Positions 1 to 8,088 of a stretch of DNA of 36,435 bases are shown here, in pieces. The stretch comes from a cf. Phormidesmis sp. LEGE 11477 (lineage in GTDB: Bacteria > Cyanobacteriota > Cyanobacteriia > Phormidesmidales > Phormidesmidaceae). Every line of letters begins with the position of its first letter. The first letter of the stretch is position 1. A program made the translations under genes and the position numbers. The notes below the pieces were generated by a model that was given only the letters and a program-made list of their open reading frames with translations, was not told where the DNA came from and did no database searches. The stretch covers positions 1 through 36,435 of the forward strand of contig NZ_JADEXO010000059.1 of the NCBI RefSeq assembly GCF_015207105.1, given 5' to 3'.

Positions 1-166
1 TGACGAAGGTGGTACCGGTCATCCATCCGCCGATGGCCATGAAGGCGCAGGGGAACAGAAGCAAACCGGACCAGCCTACAAAAACGAATCGGTCGCGCTT
101 TAGCCAGTCGTCGAGGACGTCAAACCGCCCCCTGGCTGCGGGCGCTTGGCCCATTGCTATGGTCAT
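1..166 (-). CDS. psbD: Photosystem II D2 protein, N-terminal part (cut by window start)
   Basis: D2 pairs with D1 in the photosystem II reaction centre in the thylakoid membrane. The visible 55 codons begin [20 protein letters not shown] and continue with the nearly invariant [16 protein letters not shown] segment, then the first part of transmembrane helix A ending [10 protein letters not shown]. The rest lies outside the window. The ATG at 166 is preceded by GAGAGGA at suitable spacing, and it matches the usual MTIA start. Differences from the cyanobacterial sequence as I remember it are R to Q at residue 7, E to A at 11 and W to R at 14. It is divergent from ycf4. psbC cannot be seen. Recognition of the family is certain; which psbD copy this is cannot be decided. 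Confidence 0.96.
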   Translation of the reverse strand, partial: MTIAMGQAPAARGRFDVLDDWLKRDRFVFVGWSGLLLFPCAFMAIGGWMTGTTFV

Positions 167-785
167 TTAATCAATCCTCTCAATATGGCTCTTAATATGG
201 CATTAAGTCCTTTGCTCTGTAACTTTTGCGAGACCACCCTACCTAAGGTAGCTCCTAAGCTTGAGAGCACAGGACAAAAGCACGTTGAATAGGCGATCGC
301 ATACTCAAAACGCGCTGGATACCAACAGACTGAGCCAGCAGATCATCCATGGATGGATTCTCCCAGTCAATCTATGTCTAGGTGGCTAAAGTTCACCACC
401 CCAAAGGATTTTGGCATGTACTTATCATAAGGAATGATCCAAACTTTTACAATCCGCAATGTTAATTCTCAGTTTCTCCTAGGCCGCTTTTAGACAAAAA
501 CAATCAGTATCAGGAGAAGTTTTTAGTGCGATCATGTCCTTGTTGGGACGATTATTTAATCCTGGTTAAGCCCTTGAACCCTTAAAGAAAAGCCATTTCT
601 CTTAGGCGACCCTATGCCTGTGCATCTCAACCGCTGGAAGAATTGAATTCTTAATGTTTGGTAAATTTCTTTCTTGCGAATATTTTTACGGGCGCACTCA
701 TCAACACAAGCTCGGCTAAACCGATATTATTTAACAAGTCCGGCTCATGACTGTGTAACCACCTCGTTCGATTGGCCCTTTTGAT
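167..785. other. Divergent psbD-ycf4 spacer
   Basis: About 620 bases without a convincing gene. It holds a HIP1 octamer at 293-300 and a plausible minus-strand promoter for psbD around 424-452, and it must also hold the ycf4 promoter. No tRNA-like or clear hairpin structure was recognised. Confidence 0.6.
424..452 (-). promoter_or_regulatory. Candidate sigma-70-type promoter for psbD
   Basis: Read on the minus strand there is TTGTAA (452-447), 17 bases, then TATGAT (429-424), close to the -35/-10 consensus with ideal spacing. Transcription from here would leave a psbD leader of roughly 250 bases, which is long. A nearer promoter cannot be excluded. Confidence 0.4.
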
Positions 786-1400
786 ATGACTGTTTCTAAA
801 AGCCCTACTGATTCTGCGAATCCAAATAAAGCCTCGTCCAAAGATCGCTCGGTCGGAGAGCCTGTTTTACGTAAGGAAATTTTGGGATCGCGTAGACCTA
901 GCAACTATTTTTGGGCGGGTGTTACAGCGATTGGAGGGGTTGGCTTTTTTCTGTCGGGCGTCTCTAGCTATTTGCACACTAACTTGCTGCCGTTTTCTGA
1001 CTTGCCAGCCCAGCTAGTGTTTATTCCTCAAGGAATTGCGATGGGTTTCTATGGCATAGCGGCGCTGTTGCTATGCCTGTATCTATGTTTGATCGTCGCT
1101 TGGGACGTAGGTGGTGGCTACAACGAGTTTGATAAACAGATCGGTGAGGCCCGGATTTTTCGATATGGCTTTCCAGGAAAGAACCGCCAGATTGACTTGC
1201 GCTATCCGCTAAAGGATGTCCTAGCGGTACGCGCTGATATACAGGAAGGGTTGAGCCCCAAACGAGCGCTATATCTAAAAATAAAAGGCAAAGGTGATAT
1301 TCCGATCACCCGAGTGGGTCAGCCGATTTCGCTCTCAGATTTAGAGAACCAAGGTGCCGAACTAGCACGCTTTTTGCAGGTGCCTTTAGAAGGTCTATAA
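786..1400 (+). CDS. ycf4: Photosystem I assembly protein Ycf4
   Basis: Ycf4 is a thylakoid membrane protein that helps assemble photosystem I. The 204-residue product has a polar N-terminal tail of about 35 residues, then the family hallmark ILGSRRPSNYFWA. Two transmembrane helices lie near residues 42-64 and 82-107. The soluble domain carries WDVGGGYNEFDK, FRYGFPGKNRQIDLRYPLKD and the C-terminal ITRVGQP and LARFLQVPLEGL, all typical. Length is slightly above the usual 185 or so because of the N-terminal tail. It is divergent from psbD and monocistronic as far as can be seen: the next gene starts about 270 bases downstream. Assignment is very secure. Confidence 0.97.
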   Translation: MTVSKSPTDSANPNKASSKDRSVGEPVLRKEILGSRRPSNYFWAGVTAIGGVGFFLSGVSSYLHTNLLPFSDLPAQLVFIPQGIAMGFYGIAALLLCLYLCLIVAWDVGGGYNEFDKQIGEARIFRYGFPGKNRQIDLRYPLKDVLAVRADIQEGLSPKRALYLKIKGKGDIPITRVGQPISLSDLENQGAELARFLQVPLEGL

Positions 1401-1666
1401 GGGATTGATTCTCTCTATTTCTCGTTCCGTCTGCCTGGGTCAGTATGTCTTTAGCTGGGGAAATGATAGCGCTTGAATCATAAGCGTTCTGGATATTGAG
1501 CGCTTTAGCGGCTTGAACCTAGTAACAGCTTATGACAAGATGACTGCGCTTTTGTTGGGAGCGCCTAGTGGTAGATTTCTTCAGGGGAGACTTTGTAAAT
1601 AGATCTCTAGGACAGTTGGACTGGATAGAAAAAGGGAAGAGTACAGAAGCGGGTTTTTTTGGGAGC

Positions 1667-2467
1667 ATGTATCAAATGAAATTGAAATTTGGATTCGCTA
1701 GCAGATGGTCTGTGCTAGTAGTGATCGCACTGCTAATCGTTAGCTGCACAACACCGACCACAGAAGCTCCGGTAGCGGAAGAGCCTACCGCTCAAGAAGC
1801 TGCTCAAGAGGTCCCGGTCGTAGCTGCTGAGCTAGCAGTAACTACAGATGATCTGATAGAAGGACTGCCTGTGCTGAACGGTAAAGCGACAGCAGAGATT
1901 CAAGTTGGCAGCCGCACGATCACAGTAGAGCTAGATGGTGAGAAAGCTCCGATCACGGCGGGCAATTTTGTTGATCTAGCCGAAAAAGGTGTATACGACG
2001 GCACTGTATTCCATCGGGTAGTCCAATCGCCTCAACCTTTTGTGGTTCAAGGTGGCGATCCCCAAAGCGTTGATCCTAATGTACCGACTAGTCGGCTAGG
2101 GACAGGCGGCTATATCGATCCAGCCACAGGTCAAGAGCGGACGATTCCGCTAGAGATTTTGCCTGCTGACTCGGATGAGATCGTGTACGGCCAAACGCTC
2201 CCAGAGGCGCAGGTTGAAGCATCTCCTGTGCTAGACCACAAACGAGGTGCGATCGCTATGGCTCGTTCACGCGTAAACACAGCCTCAGCGCAGTTTTATA
2301 TCACGCTGGCCGATGTAGCTTTTCTAGATGGTAGCTACGCGGTGTTTGGCTATGTCACCGATGGCATGGATCTGGTCGATGACATTCAAGTTGGCGATGT
2401 CATTAGCTCTGTACGCATCACCTCTGGAGCAGAGAATTTGGTGTTGCCAGAGACAGCAGCCCAGTAG
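1667..2467 (+). CDS. Cyclophilin-type peptidyl-prolyl cis-trans isomerase, predicted lipoprotein
   Basis: Cyclophilins catalyse cis-trans isomerisation of Xaa-Pro bonds during protein folding. From ATG 1667 the protein starts with a short basic region and a hydrophobic stretch ending in a lipobox (IVSC, Cys27), so it is probably anchored outside the plasma membrane or in the thylakoid lumen. A Thr/Glu/Ala-rich linker follows. The cyclophilin domain shows APITAGNFVDL, GTVFHRVV, FVVQGGDPQ, GAIAMARS, SAQFYITL and YAVFGYVTDGMD. The reading frame is open back to a GTG at 1568 that also has a GGAG box, but starting there would bury the signal peptide. ATG 1676, 10 bases after GGAG, is another good choice. 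It lies between ycf4 and a ketoacyl synthase without obvious linkage. Confidence 0.9.
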   Translation: MYQMKLKFGFASRWSVLVVIALLIVSCTTPTTEAPVAEEPTAQEAAQEVPVVAAELAVTTDDLIEGLPVLNGKATAEIQVGSRTITVELDGEKAPITAGNFVDLAEKGVYDGTVFHRVVQSPQPFVVQGGDPQSVDPNVPTSRLGTGGYIDPATGQERTIPLEILPADSDEIVYGQTLPEAQVEASPVLDHKRGAIAMARSRVNTASAQFYITLADVAFLDGSYAVFGYVTDGMDLVDDIQVGDVISSVRITSGAENLVLPETAAQ

Positions 2468-2508
2468 CGCCAGCTAGAACAGTAGAGCTTAGTTGGGATT
2501 GAGCGTGA

Positions 2509-3729
2509 GTGGCTACCGCTAAAGAAGTTGTGGTGACTGGCATTAGTTTAACGACGGCGCTAGGTAATTCAGCATCAGAAAATTGGACAAGACTCATGGC
2601 TGGTGAAAGTGCGATCGCGCTTCGCCAGCCTTTTGTTGATCTAGCACCTGGGCCGTTGGCCATGATAGGAAAAAGGCCCGCATCCTTGACAAAGATGGTA
2701 CGACAGTTGGCTCAGCAAGCCTGGCATGATGCTGGATTGGCCACTGAGGAAGTTTGGCGATCGCGCTCGGAATCAACCTTAGAATCAGCCTCAGAATCAG
2801 TCTCGAAAGATTGCGGTGTGGTCATTGGCTCTAGCCGCAGCTCTCTACAGGTGTTGGAGCTGATGGCTGCTTATCAGCGAGAGTTTCCAGGGCAGCTAGC
2901 CGGAAACTGGCTAGAGGCTTTGGCACACAGCCCTGCTCTAAACGCGGCTAACGCCATTGGCGCAACCGGACCGCTACTAGCGCCGATGGCAGCTTGTGCG
3001 ACAGGGATATGGGCTGTGGCACAGGCGGCAAATCTAATTCGTAGCGGACAGTGTCAGCGGGTAGTTGCTGGCGCTGTCGAAGCCCCTATTACGCCGCTAA
3101 CGGTTGCAGGGTTTCGCAAGATGGGGGCGCTAGCGCCAACAGGCTGTTATCCTTTTGACACAGCGCGTGAGGGGTTTGTACTAGGAGAAGGCGGGGCACT
3201 AATGGTGTTGGAATCAGCCGACGTAGCAGCAGCGCGAGGGGCGCGAATCTACGGCAAGGTGCTGGGCGCTGGCATGACGAACGACAGCCATCACATCAGC
3301 TCGTTTGATCCAAGCTATGAAATGGGAAAGCGCGCGGTACAGCGGTGCCTAGAGCAAAGTCAGCTCTGGCCAGAAGAAATTGATGCAGTGCATACGCATG
3401 GGACAAGCACAGTGCAAAACGATCGGATGGAGGCGGCGTTAATTCAAAACCTGATGGCAAAAAGAAATAGCAAGCCGTTGCCAGTGATGTCGAGCAAAGG
3501 AGCGACAGGTCATACTTTGGGCGCTTCTGGCGCAGTAATTACGGTGCTAGGACTAGTTAGCTTATGGCGGCAAGAAGCTATCCCATGCGTAGGGCTAAGT
3601 CAGGCAGCTTTTGACCTAGATTTTGTTCAAAGTGGACAGCCGACAGTGCTACGAAATCTTTTGTGCTTCAGCTTTGGATTTGGGGGCCAGAACGCGGTGT
3701 TAGCTTTGGCATCAGCGGCTAACGATTAA
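2509..3729 (+). CDS. Beta-ketoacyl-ACP synthase II family protein (FabF-like)
   Basis: Condensing enzymes of this family extend acyl chains on acyl carrier protein with malonyl-ACP. The 406-residue product keeps the thiolase-fold catalytic set: nucleophile Cys163 in AACATG, His297 in HTHGTST, and Lys330 and His335 in SSKGATGHTLGASG. It ends with the family motif NLLCFSFGFGGQNAVL. The start is GTG at 2509. The sequence is rather divergent in its N-terminal third and carries a three-copy ES-rich tandem repeat near residues 88-99. It may be the second cyanobacterial ketoacyl synthase (slr1332-like) rather than the main FabF; that is inference from memory. It converges on the AI-2E-family gene with only about 23 bases between the stop codons. 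Confidence 0.9.
   Translation: MATAKEVVVTGISLTTALGNSASENWTRLMAGESAIALRQPFVDLAPGPLAMIGKRPASLTKMVRQLAQQAWHDAGLATEEVWRSRSESTLESASESVSKDCGVVIGSSRSSLQVLELMAAYQREFPGQLAGNWLEALAHSPALNAANAIGATGPLLAPMAACATGIWAVAQAANLIRSGQCQRVVAGAVEAPITPLTVAGFRKMGALAPTGCYPFDTAREGFVLGEGGALMVLESADVAAARGARIYGKVLGAGMTNDSHHISSFDPSYEMGKRAVQRCLEQSQLWPEEIDAVHTHGTSTVQNDRMEAALIQNLMAKRNSKPLPVMSSKGATGHTLGASGAVITVLGLVSLWRQEAIPCVGLSQAAFDLDFVQSGQPTVLRNLLCFSFGFGGQNAVLALASAAND
2770..2805 (+). repeat. 12-bp in-frame tandem repeat, three copies
   Basis: Units 2770-2781, 2782-2793 and 2794-2805 are variants of gaatcagcctca and encode ESTL-ESAS-ESVS inside the FabF-like gene, in a surface region before the catalytic Cys. Confidence 0.85.
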
Positions 3730-3752
3730 GAGAAAAGCTGATCGAAGGCGAC

Positions 3753-4832
3753 CTACTCCGTTGGGATCGAAGGCTTTTGAGCTGTTGCAATCCTTCTGCC
3801 AATCGGTGTTTTCCGCTTCCAGTTATTCATGATGTCTTTGACCACTAGCTCTTGTAGCCACACCTGACCAATGACTGTCAGCGGTAGAGCTAGAAACAGT
3901 CCTAGAAAGCCGAAGAGAACACCGCAGACTAGCTGAGAGGTAAGTGCGATCACAGGCAATAGAGAAACCTGTCGCTTCATCACCATTGGTGTCAAAAAGT
4001 TGCTCTCAACCTGTTGAATGATTATATACAGCGCAACTACAGCGGCTCCCTTCCAAGGGGCTTCTAACAGACCGAGAATAGCAGGTGGAATTACACTAAG
4101 TACTGGACCTATGTTTGGAATAAAAGTCAGCAGTCCAGCTAGAAAAGCATTACCGATCGGCAAGGGGACACCGATAATAGCCAAGCCAGAAAAACTTAGA
4201 ATCGTAATCACCACGATGTTGAACAAGATGCCTGTTCCCCATCCCACCAGAGACCGCTCGCAGTGGTCTAGTATCTCGACAATTCGGTAGCGATAGAATT
4301 GGGGAAATAACAAGACAAACGCATTGCGGTAGGCTTTTGGATTTACCAAAAGCATGATGGTAATCACCAGCACCAGCAGCACGTTAAATAGAACAGCCAA
4401 CGTCCCTCTAAAGAGGAGAAAGGCGTTGTTGAATACGCTTCTAGCAATTAAAGGGATATCTTGGATAAATGTATCCAGCTTTTGCAACTGTTCGGCGAGT
4501 TCGATAGGAATGCGATCGTCGATTCTATTTAGCCAAAGGCTAATCTGCGCCACTTCAAGCGGAGCTTGATCTAGCCACTGATTGACCTGGTTAGCAAAAG
4601 GAGGCGCAACCACAGCAAAAATAGCAATTAGAACAAAGGTTAAAGCAACAAGCGTTAATACAATTGCGAAGTTCCTCTTCAGCCGTTTGCCAACAAGTGA
4701 TCTAACAACTCTATTTAGTACGGTCGCCAACGTGATAGCGGTGAAGGCTAGCAGCACTACCAAGCGAATCGACCACAGCAAATAGAGGCCCAACAGCAGG
4801 GCGACGAGTCCAACTAAACTGCCAAATTTCAC
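3753..4832 (-). CDS. AI-2E family transporter (PerM/UPF0118-type membrane permease)
   Basis: The 359-residue protein is strongly hydrophobic, with about seven to eight transmembrane segments. Two or three lie at the N-terminus, followed by a soluble stretch near residues 80-130 and a helix block from about 135. The conserved core reads LTFIPNIGPVLSVIPPAILGLL, and the C-terminal part has GFLGLFLALPLTVI, both characteristic of the family. Members include TqsA-type autoinducer-2 exporters and Na+/H+ exchangers, so the substrate cannot be read from sequence. The start is GTG at 4832 with an AAGG box about 8 bases upstream. It is the last gene of the long minus-strand block, 233 bases beyond the small gene at 5066. 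Confidence 0.9.
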   Translation of the reverse strand: MKFGSLVGLVALLLGLYLLWSIRLVVLLAFTAITLATVLNRVVRSLVGKRLKRNFAIVLTLVALTFVLIAIFAVVAPPFANQVNQWLDQAPLEVAQISLWLNRIDDRIPIELAEQLQKLDTFIQDIPLIARSVFNNAFLLFRGTLAVLFNVLLVLVITIMLLVNPKAYRNAFVLLFPQFYRYRIVEILDHCERSLVGWGTGILFNIVVITILSFSGLAIIGVPLPIGNAFLAGLLTFIPNIGPVLSVIPPAILGLLEAPWKGAAVVALYIIIQQVESNFLTPMVMKRQVSLLPVIALTSQLVCGVLFGFLGLFLALPLTVIGQVWLQELVVKDIMNNWKRKTPIGRRIATAQKPSIPTE

Positions 4833-4992
4833 TGGTGATTACCTTCGATTTGCATGGTCAGTATGTGTGTCTATGTACTTGTAGGCACCTGTAGAGATCG
4901 ATCGCATACTTAAAGAAATTGTATACTCGTGATCAAGATCATTTAGCATTCACATAGCTTAAAACCGGCAAAGCTTAAAACATATAAAGATA

Positions 4993-5038
4993 CAAAGTTG
5001 GATGGCAAATGCTGACCATCTGCCATCCAATTACTTTG
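4993..5038 (-). terminator. Hairpin downstream of the 60-aa gene, probable terminator
   Basis: The arms TTGGATGGCA (4998-5007) and TGCCATCCAA (5021-5030) pair perfectly over 10 bp. An outer CAAAG/CTTTG extension (4993-4997, 5034-5038) pairs across a small bulge. It sits just past the stop of the minus-strand gene at 5066. There is no classical T-run. Confidence 0.5.
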
Positions 5039-5065
5039 GACTAGAAAGGTGTGATCGCTAGTCCT

Positions 5066-5248
5066 TTAGCGAGCTTCAGTCCCTTGGTTAGGACTGCCAG
5101 GAACAGTACCATCGTTCCCAGGTGCTTCCGGTTGTGCGCCATCGCGAGTTTCAGTATTAGAGCCTTGGCCTGTGGTACGTGTTTTGCCTTCTAGCGGAGT
5201 CTGCTTATCGCTAGTATCTAGATCTTTACCTTTCTCAGAAGTAGACAT
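5066..5248 (-). CDS. Small hydrophilic, probably disordered protein of unknown function
   Basis: This 60-residue product is almost free of hydrophobic residues and rich in Gly, Thr, Glu, Asp, Gln and Pro (it starts MSTSEKGKDLDTSD and ends GSPNQGTEAR). It has no cysteine, tryptophan or transmembrane segment, so it is probably intrinsically disordered and cytoplasmic. Translation is credible because GAGGA lies 7 bases before the ATG and a hairpin follows the stop. I do not recognise a family. It stands alone, between topoisomerase IB (ending about 190 bases upstream) and the AI-2E-family gene. Short hydrophilic proteins of this kind are often stress-induced, but nothing in the sequence proves that here. 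Confidence 0.7.
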   Translation of the reverse strand: MSTSEKGKDLDTSDKQTPLEGKTRTTGQGSNTETRDGAQPEAPGNDGTVPGSPNQGTEAR

Positions 5249-5439
5249 GGGTGTATCCTCTATAATTTGCTTGAGTTAGCTACTTTGACAGTTTCAATCA
5301 GCGTTCCTAAGCTATGGAGACTAGGCTAAATCGAAGCTGTAAACTGCTATACCATTCATGCTAAGTGACCATGACCATATGTTTATCCGTCAACGGTTGC
5401 AAGCAAGCGCTAATTGAGCATGACAAAAGATAGATTCTT

Positions 5440-6609
5440 TTACAGCTGATTCGCTCTTAAGACAGATAGGGTATTTCTTTCTTCTATGTCTAGAAAACTG
5501 GCTAGACTGTCTTCTTCAATCGGATAGCGGTCGATTGCTTGGGCTAGTCCTTTTGCCTCATAGGTCTTGAATATAGCGGGATGAATGTAGTACTTGCGAC
5601 AGGTCGCAGGCCGGTTACCTAGTTGTTTTGCTGCTACCTTAACCGCTTCTACGATATCTGAAGCTATTCTATTCTTCTTTGATTTGACTGATGTCTGCTT
5701 ATCTGTCTCTTTGTTCCTCGCTCGCTCTTTTTCTAACAGCGCCGTTGTTGCTGCTACGGTTCCACCCCAAGTTCTAAAATCTTTTGCACTAAAAGGGCCA
5801 TTCATCACAATCTGCAAATACTCATTGATGTCGCCAGAATCTACAGACTGCTTATGGCTTTCCTCATCAAAATATTGAAACAGTGTCTGCCCTGGAATTT
5901 CCGCACAGCGTTTAACTAGCTTGGCTAACGTCGCATCTTGCAAATGGATCTCTCTTGAAACGCCGCTTTTGCCGATGTAGTGCAAATCAATATCGGCACT
6001 AGAAATATCAACGTGTTTGTTCTTGAGCGTAGTCAGTCCGTAGGATTTGTTGGCTTGAGCATACTGCGTATTTCCTATACGAATAAATGTACTGTCTAAT
6101 AGCTGGACAGTTGCAGCGATAACTGTCGACTTGTCGAGCATAGATTTCGTCCGATCTTTTTGTTTAGCGTTTTGAATAGTGCTAACTGCTTGCTCAATCT
6201 CGGATTGAACTGTTTTTCTTAATACAGGGAGAGCTTCTGTAAAGGGAATCAGCCGGTCAAACTTAAGCTGTTCTCGCAGCGAAATCCATTCTGGATGGTA
6301 TCGATATTGCTTGCGGCCTTTCAAATCTCGACCAGTAACTAGCAAATGACCATTCTGGTCGCAGCAGATCCAAACATTCTCCCAGCTCGGTGGAATGGCT
6401 AGCTGCTTGAAATACGTTTTTTGCTTAGGTTCTTGAATACGAGTACCGTCGATATCGATATAGCTGAAGCCTCGGCCCCAGCGCTGACGGCGAATGCCTG
6501 GCTGCTGATCGCTGACGTAGCGAAGACCCGCAATTCTTGCAGACTTTTCCGCATTTTTATATAAATTGATAGGGGAAAGCTGGTCTGAAGAGCGCTGAGA
6601 AGCCGCCAT
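5440..6609 (-). CDS. DNA topoisomerase IB (poxvirus-type)
   Basis: Type IB topoisomerases relax both positive and negative supercoils through a 3'-phosphotyrosyl intermediate without ATP. The 389-residue product shows the bacterial N-terminal domain (GLRYVSDQQPGIRR, WGRGFSYIDIDG, LAIPPSWENVWIC, HLLVTGRDLKGRKQYRYHP) and the catalytic domain (RIGNTQYAQANKSYGLTTL, FSAKDFRTWGGTVAATTAL). The C-terminal CRKYYIHPAI carries the presumed nucleophile Tyr341 (Tyr340 is adjacent). Length is normal to slightly long. The ATG at 6609 is 15 bases after the antiporter stop, so the two genes are probably co-transcribed. TopIB is patchily distributed in bacteria and additional to the usual topoisomerase I, which suggests past transfer or a stress role. 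Confidence 0.93.
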   Translation of the reverse strand: MAASQRSSDQLSPINLYKNAEKSARIAGLRYVSDQQPGIRRQRWGRGFSYIDIDGTRIQEPKQKTYFKQLAIPPSWENVWICCDQNGHLLVTGRDLKGRKQYRYHPEWISLREQLKFDRLIPFTEALPVLRKTVQSEIEQAVSTIQNAKQKDRTKSMLDKSTVIAATVQLLDSTFIRIGNTQYAQANKSYGLTTLKNKHVDISSADIDLHYIGKSGVSREIHLQDATLAKLVKRCAEIPGQTLFQYFDEESHKQSVDSGDINEYLQIVMNGPFSAKDFRTWGGTVAATTALLEKERARNKETDKQTSVKSKKNRIASDIVEAVKVAAKQLGNRPATCRKYYIHPAIFKTYEAKGLAQAIDRYPIEEDSLASFLDIEERNTLSVLRANQL

Positions 6610-6624
6610 TAGATATAACCGGGT

Positions 6625-7962
6625 CTATAGATTATGTCTGCTAGATAGTCGTTTTTTATTTGTTTTTAGAAGTAGCCGACTTTGTTCAGGATCTTTCTGT
6701 TTGTCTTCGTGTTCTTCTTTATTCTGATGTCCTTGCCGATCGATTTTTCTCATAGCAATCGTCGCTGTATTGTCGTGCAAGAAGAAAGATAGTATTACTG
6801 TCAACGTCACGATGCTCCACAACATAGCGATATTGTCGAAGCTACCATTATTCTGAGCGTAGGCTAGATAATAGAAAGAGCCGAAGCCTCGAATACCTAG
6901 GAATGCGATCGCATTCCTCTCTAGATTAGATAGCTTTAAACCTAGCAGAGAAAGCCGCCCTGACAAAGGTCTCACCACCAGCATAAACAGTCCAGCAAAC
7001 AAAAAGTTTGACCAAGTAAGCAGTTCTAGATCAGCGGTTGCAACAAACCCCCCTAGTGCCAGCAACAACAGCCCAGCAAAAATTCGCTCTAGCTGGGTCG
7101 CAAACTGATAGGGCTTGGAATGGTACTCATGAAATCTTTCCACATTCTGCCGAGAGGCGACCGCCGCTGCAAAGACCGCCAGAAAACCGTAGCCACTAAC
7201 GGCTTCTGCTAATCCATAAGATAGGAAAATAGCAGAGACGACAAACAGACCTTCCCTCGTTTCTTCGCGTACAGTTTCGTCCGAGACACGAAAGGCATAG
7301 TGCGACAGTACTAAACCCACAACTATCCCTACAGCCGTACCCATCGCCACTCGATAGATAAGGTCGTACGCAGTCCAGTTCAATAGCCAGCCACCTAATT
7401 TTCCTTGGTGCTCGGCTGTGCCTAATGCCAGATAGACAAAAGGAAAGGCTAGGCCGTCGTTGAGCCCAGCCTCTGCCGTTAGACTAAATCTAGCGGGATC
7501 TTCACCGCCTTTGTTCGGCGGGCCTACCTGTACGCTATGGGCCATAACCGGGTCAGTCGGTGCCAAACAAGCACCTAGCAAAATGGCATCTGCTAGCGAT
7601 AGTCCAAAGATCCAATGACCTAGAAAGGCCGCACCTGCAATACAGATAGGCATTGAGACACACAGCAGCCGCAAAGCCGATTGCCAGGTAGATAGCCGAA
7701 ACTTACGATCAATTGCTAACCCTGCCCCTGCCAGGGAAATAATAACAATCAGCTCAGTAATATATTCCGTAATTACAGCGTGAGTTTTATCTCCAATCGG
7801 ATCGAGTAGCGGTAAGTTCGCGACCTGACTGAACAATAGCGCCGCTAGAAAAAAATAGAGCAGTGGCACACTGATAAAACGCGCACCTTTCAAGTTAGGC
7901 AACCATGTCAACCCCAAAAGAGAAAGACCAAAGGTGATATACAAGATTATTTTTGGATCCAT
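6625..7962 (-). CDS. NhaP-type cation:proton antiporter
   Basis: A CPA1-family exchanger that trades Na+ or K+ for H+ across a membrane. About 12 hydrophobic segments are visible. Family signatures include LLGACLAPTDPVMAHSVQVG (the TDP-type ion-binding motif of CPA1), TAEAGLNDGLAFPFVYLALG and AFLGIRGFGSFYYLAYAQ. The C-terminal tail after the last helix is short, charged and Lys/Glu/Gln-rich (EEHEDKQKD). The start is uncertain: ATG 7962 puts helix 1 directly at the N-terminus but lacks a ribosome site, while ATG 8025 or TTG 8031 add about 20 polar residues. It lies 15 bases upstream of topoisomerase IB on the same strand. A role in salt or pH homeostasis fits the block, but ion specificity cannot be read. 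Confidence 0.92.
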   Translation of the reverse strand: MDPKIILYITFGLSLLGLTWLPNLKGARFISVPLLYFFLAALLFSQVANLPLLDPIGDKTHAVITEYITELIVIISLAGAGLAIDRKFRLSTWQSALRLLCVSMPICIAGAAFLGHWIFGLSLADAILLGACLAPTDPVMAHSVQVGPPNKGGEDPARFSLTAEAGLNDGLAFPFVYLALGTAEHQGKLGGWLLNWTAYDLIYRVAMGTAVGIVVGLVLSHYAFRVSDETVREETREGLFVVSAIFLSYGLAEAVSGYGFLAVFAAAVASRQNVERFHEYHSKPYQFATQLERIFAGLLLLALGGFVATADLELLTWSNFLFAGLFMLVVRPLSGRLSLLGLKLSNLERNAIAFLGIRGFGSFYYLAYAQNNGSFDNIAMLWSIVTLTVILSFFLHDNTATIAMRKIDRQGHQNKEEHEDKQKDPEQSRLLLKTNKKRLSSRHNL

Positions 7963-8088
7963 GGTGGTAGCGGTGGAAGTGACAGGGGAGATAGAAAGTG
8001 CCCGCTTACTGAACATCAAAGACATCAGCAAACGGGCGCTCTAATAACTAGACGATGGCGGCTAGACAATAGCAAATAAGCCTATGGT

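Noticed and set aside
1-785. Far-red photoacclimation (FaRLiP) gene cluster
   Set aside because: Only one partial psbD is seen, next to ycf4. None of the diagnostic rfpABC, psbA/psbB/psbC variants or apc genes occurs in the window.
5440-6609. Mobile-element integrase (tyrosine recombinase)
   Set aside because: The C-terminal tyrosine and fold resemble such enzymes, but the N-terminal DNA-clamp motifs are those of bacterial topoisomerase IB. No attachment site or phage gene is nearby.
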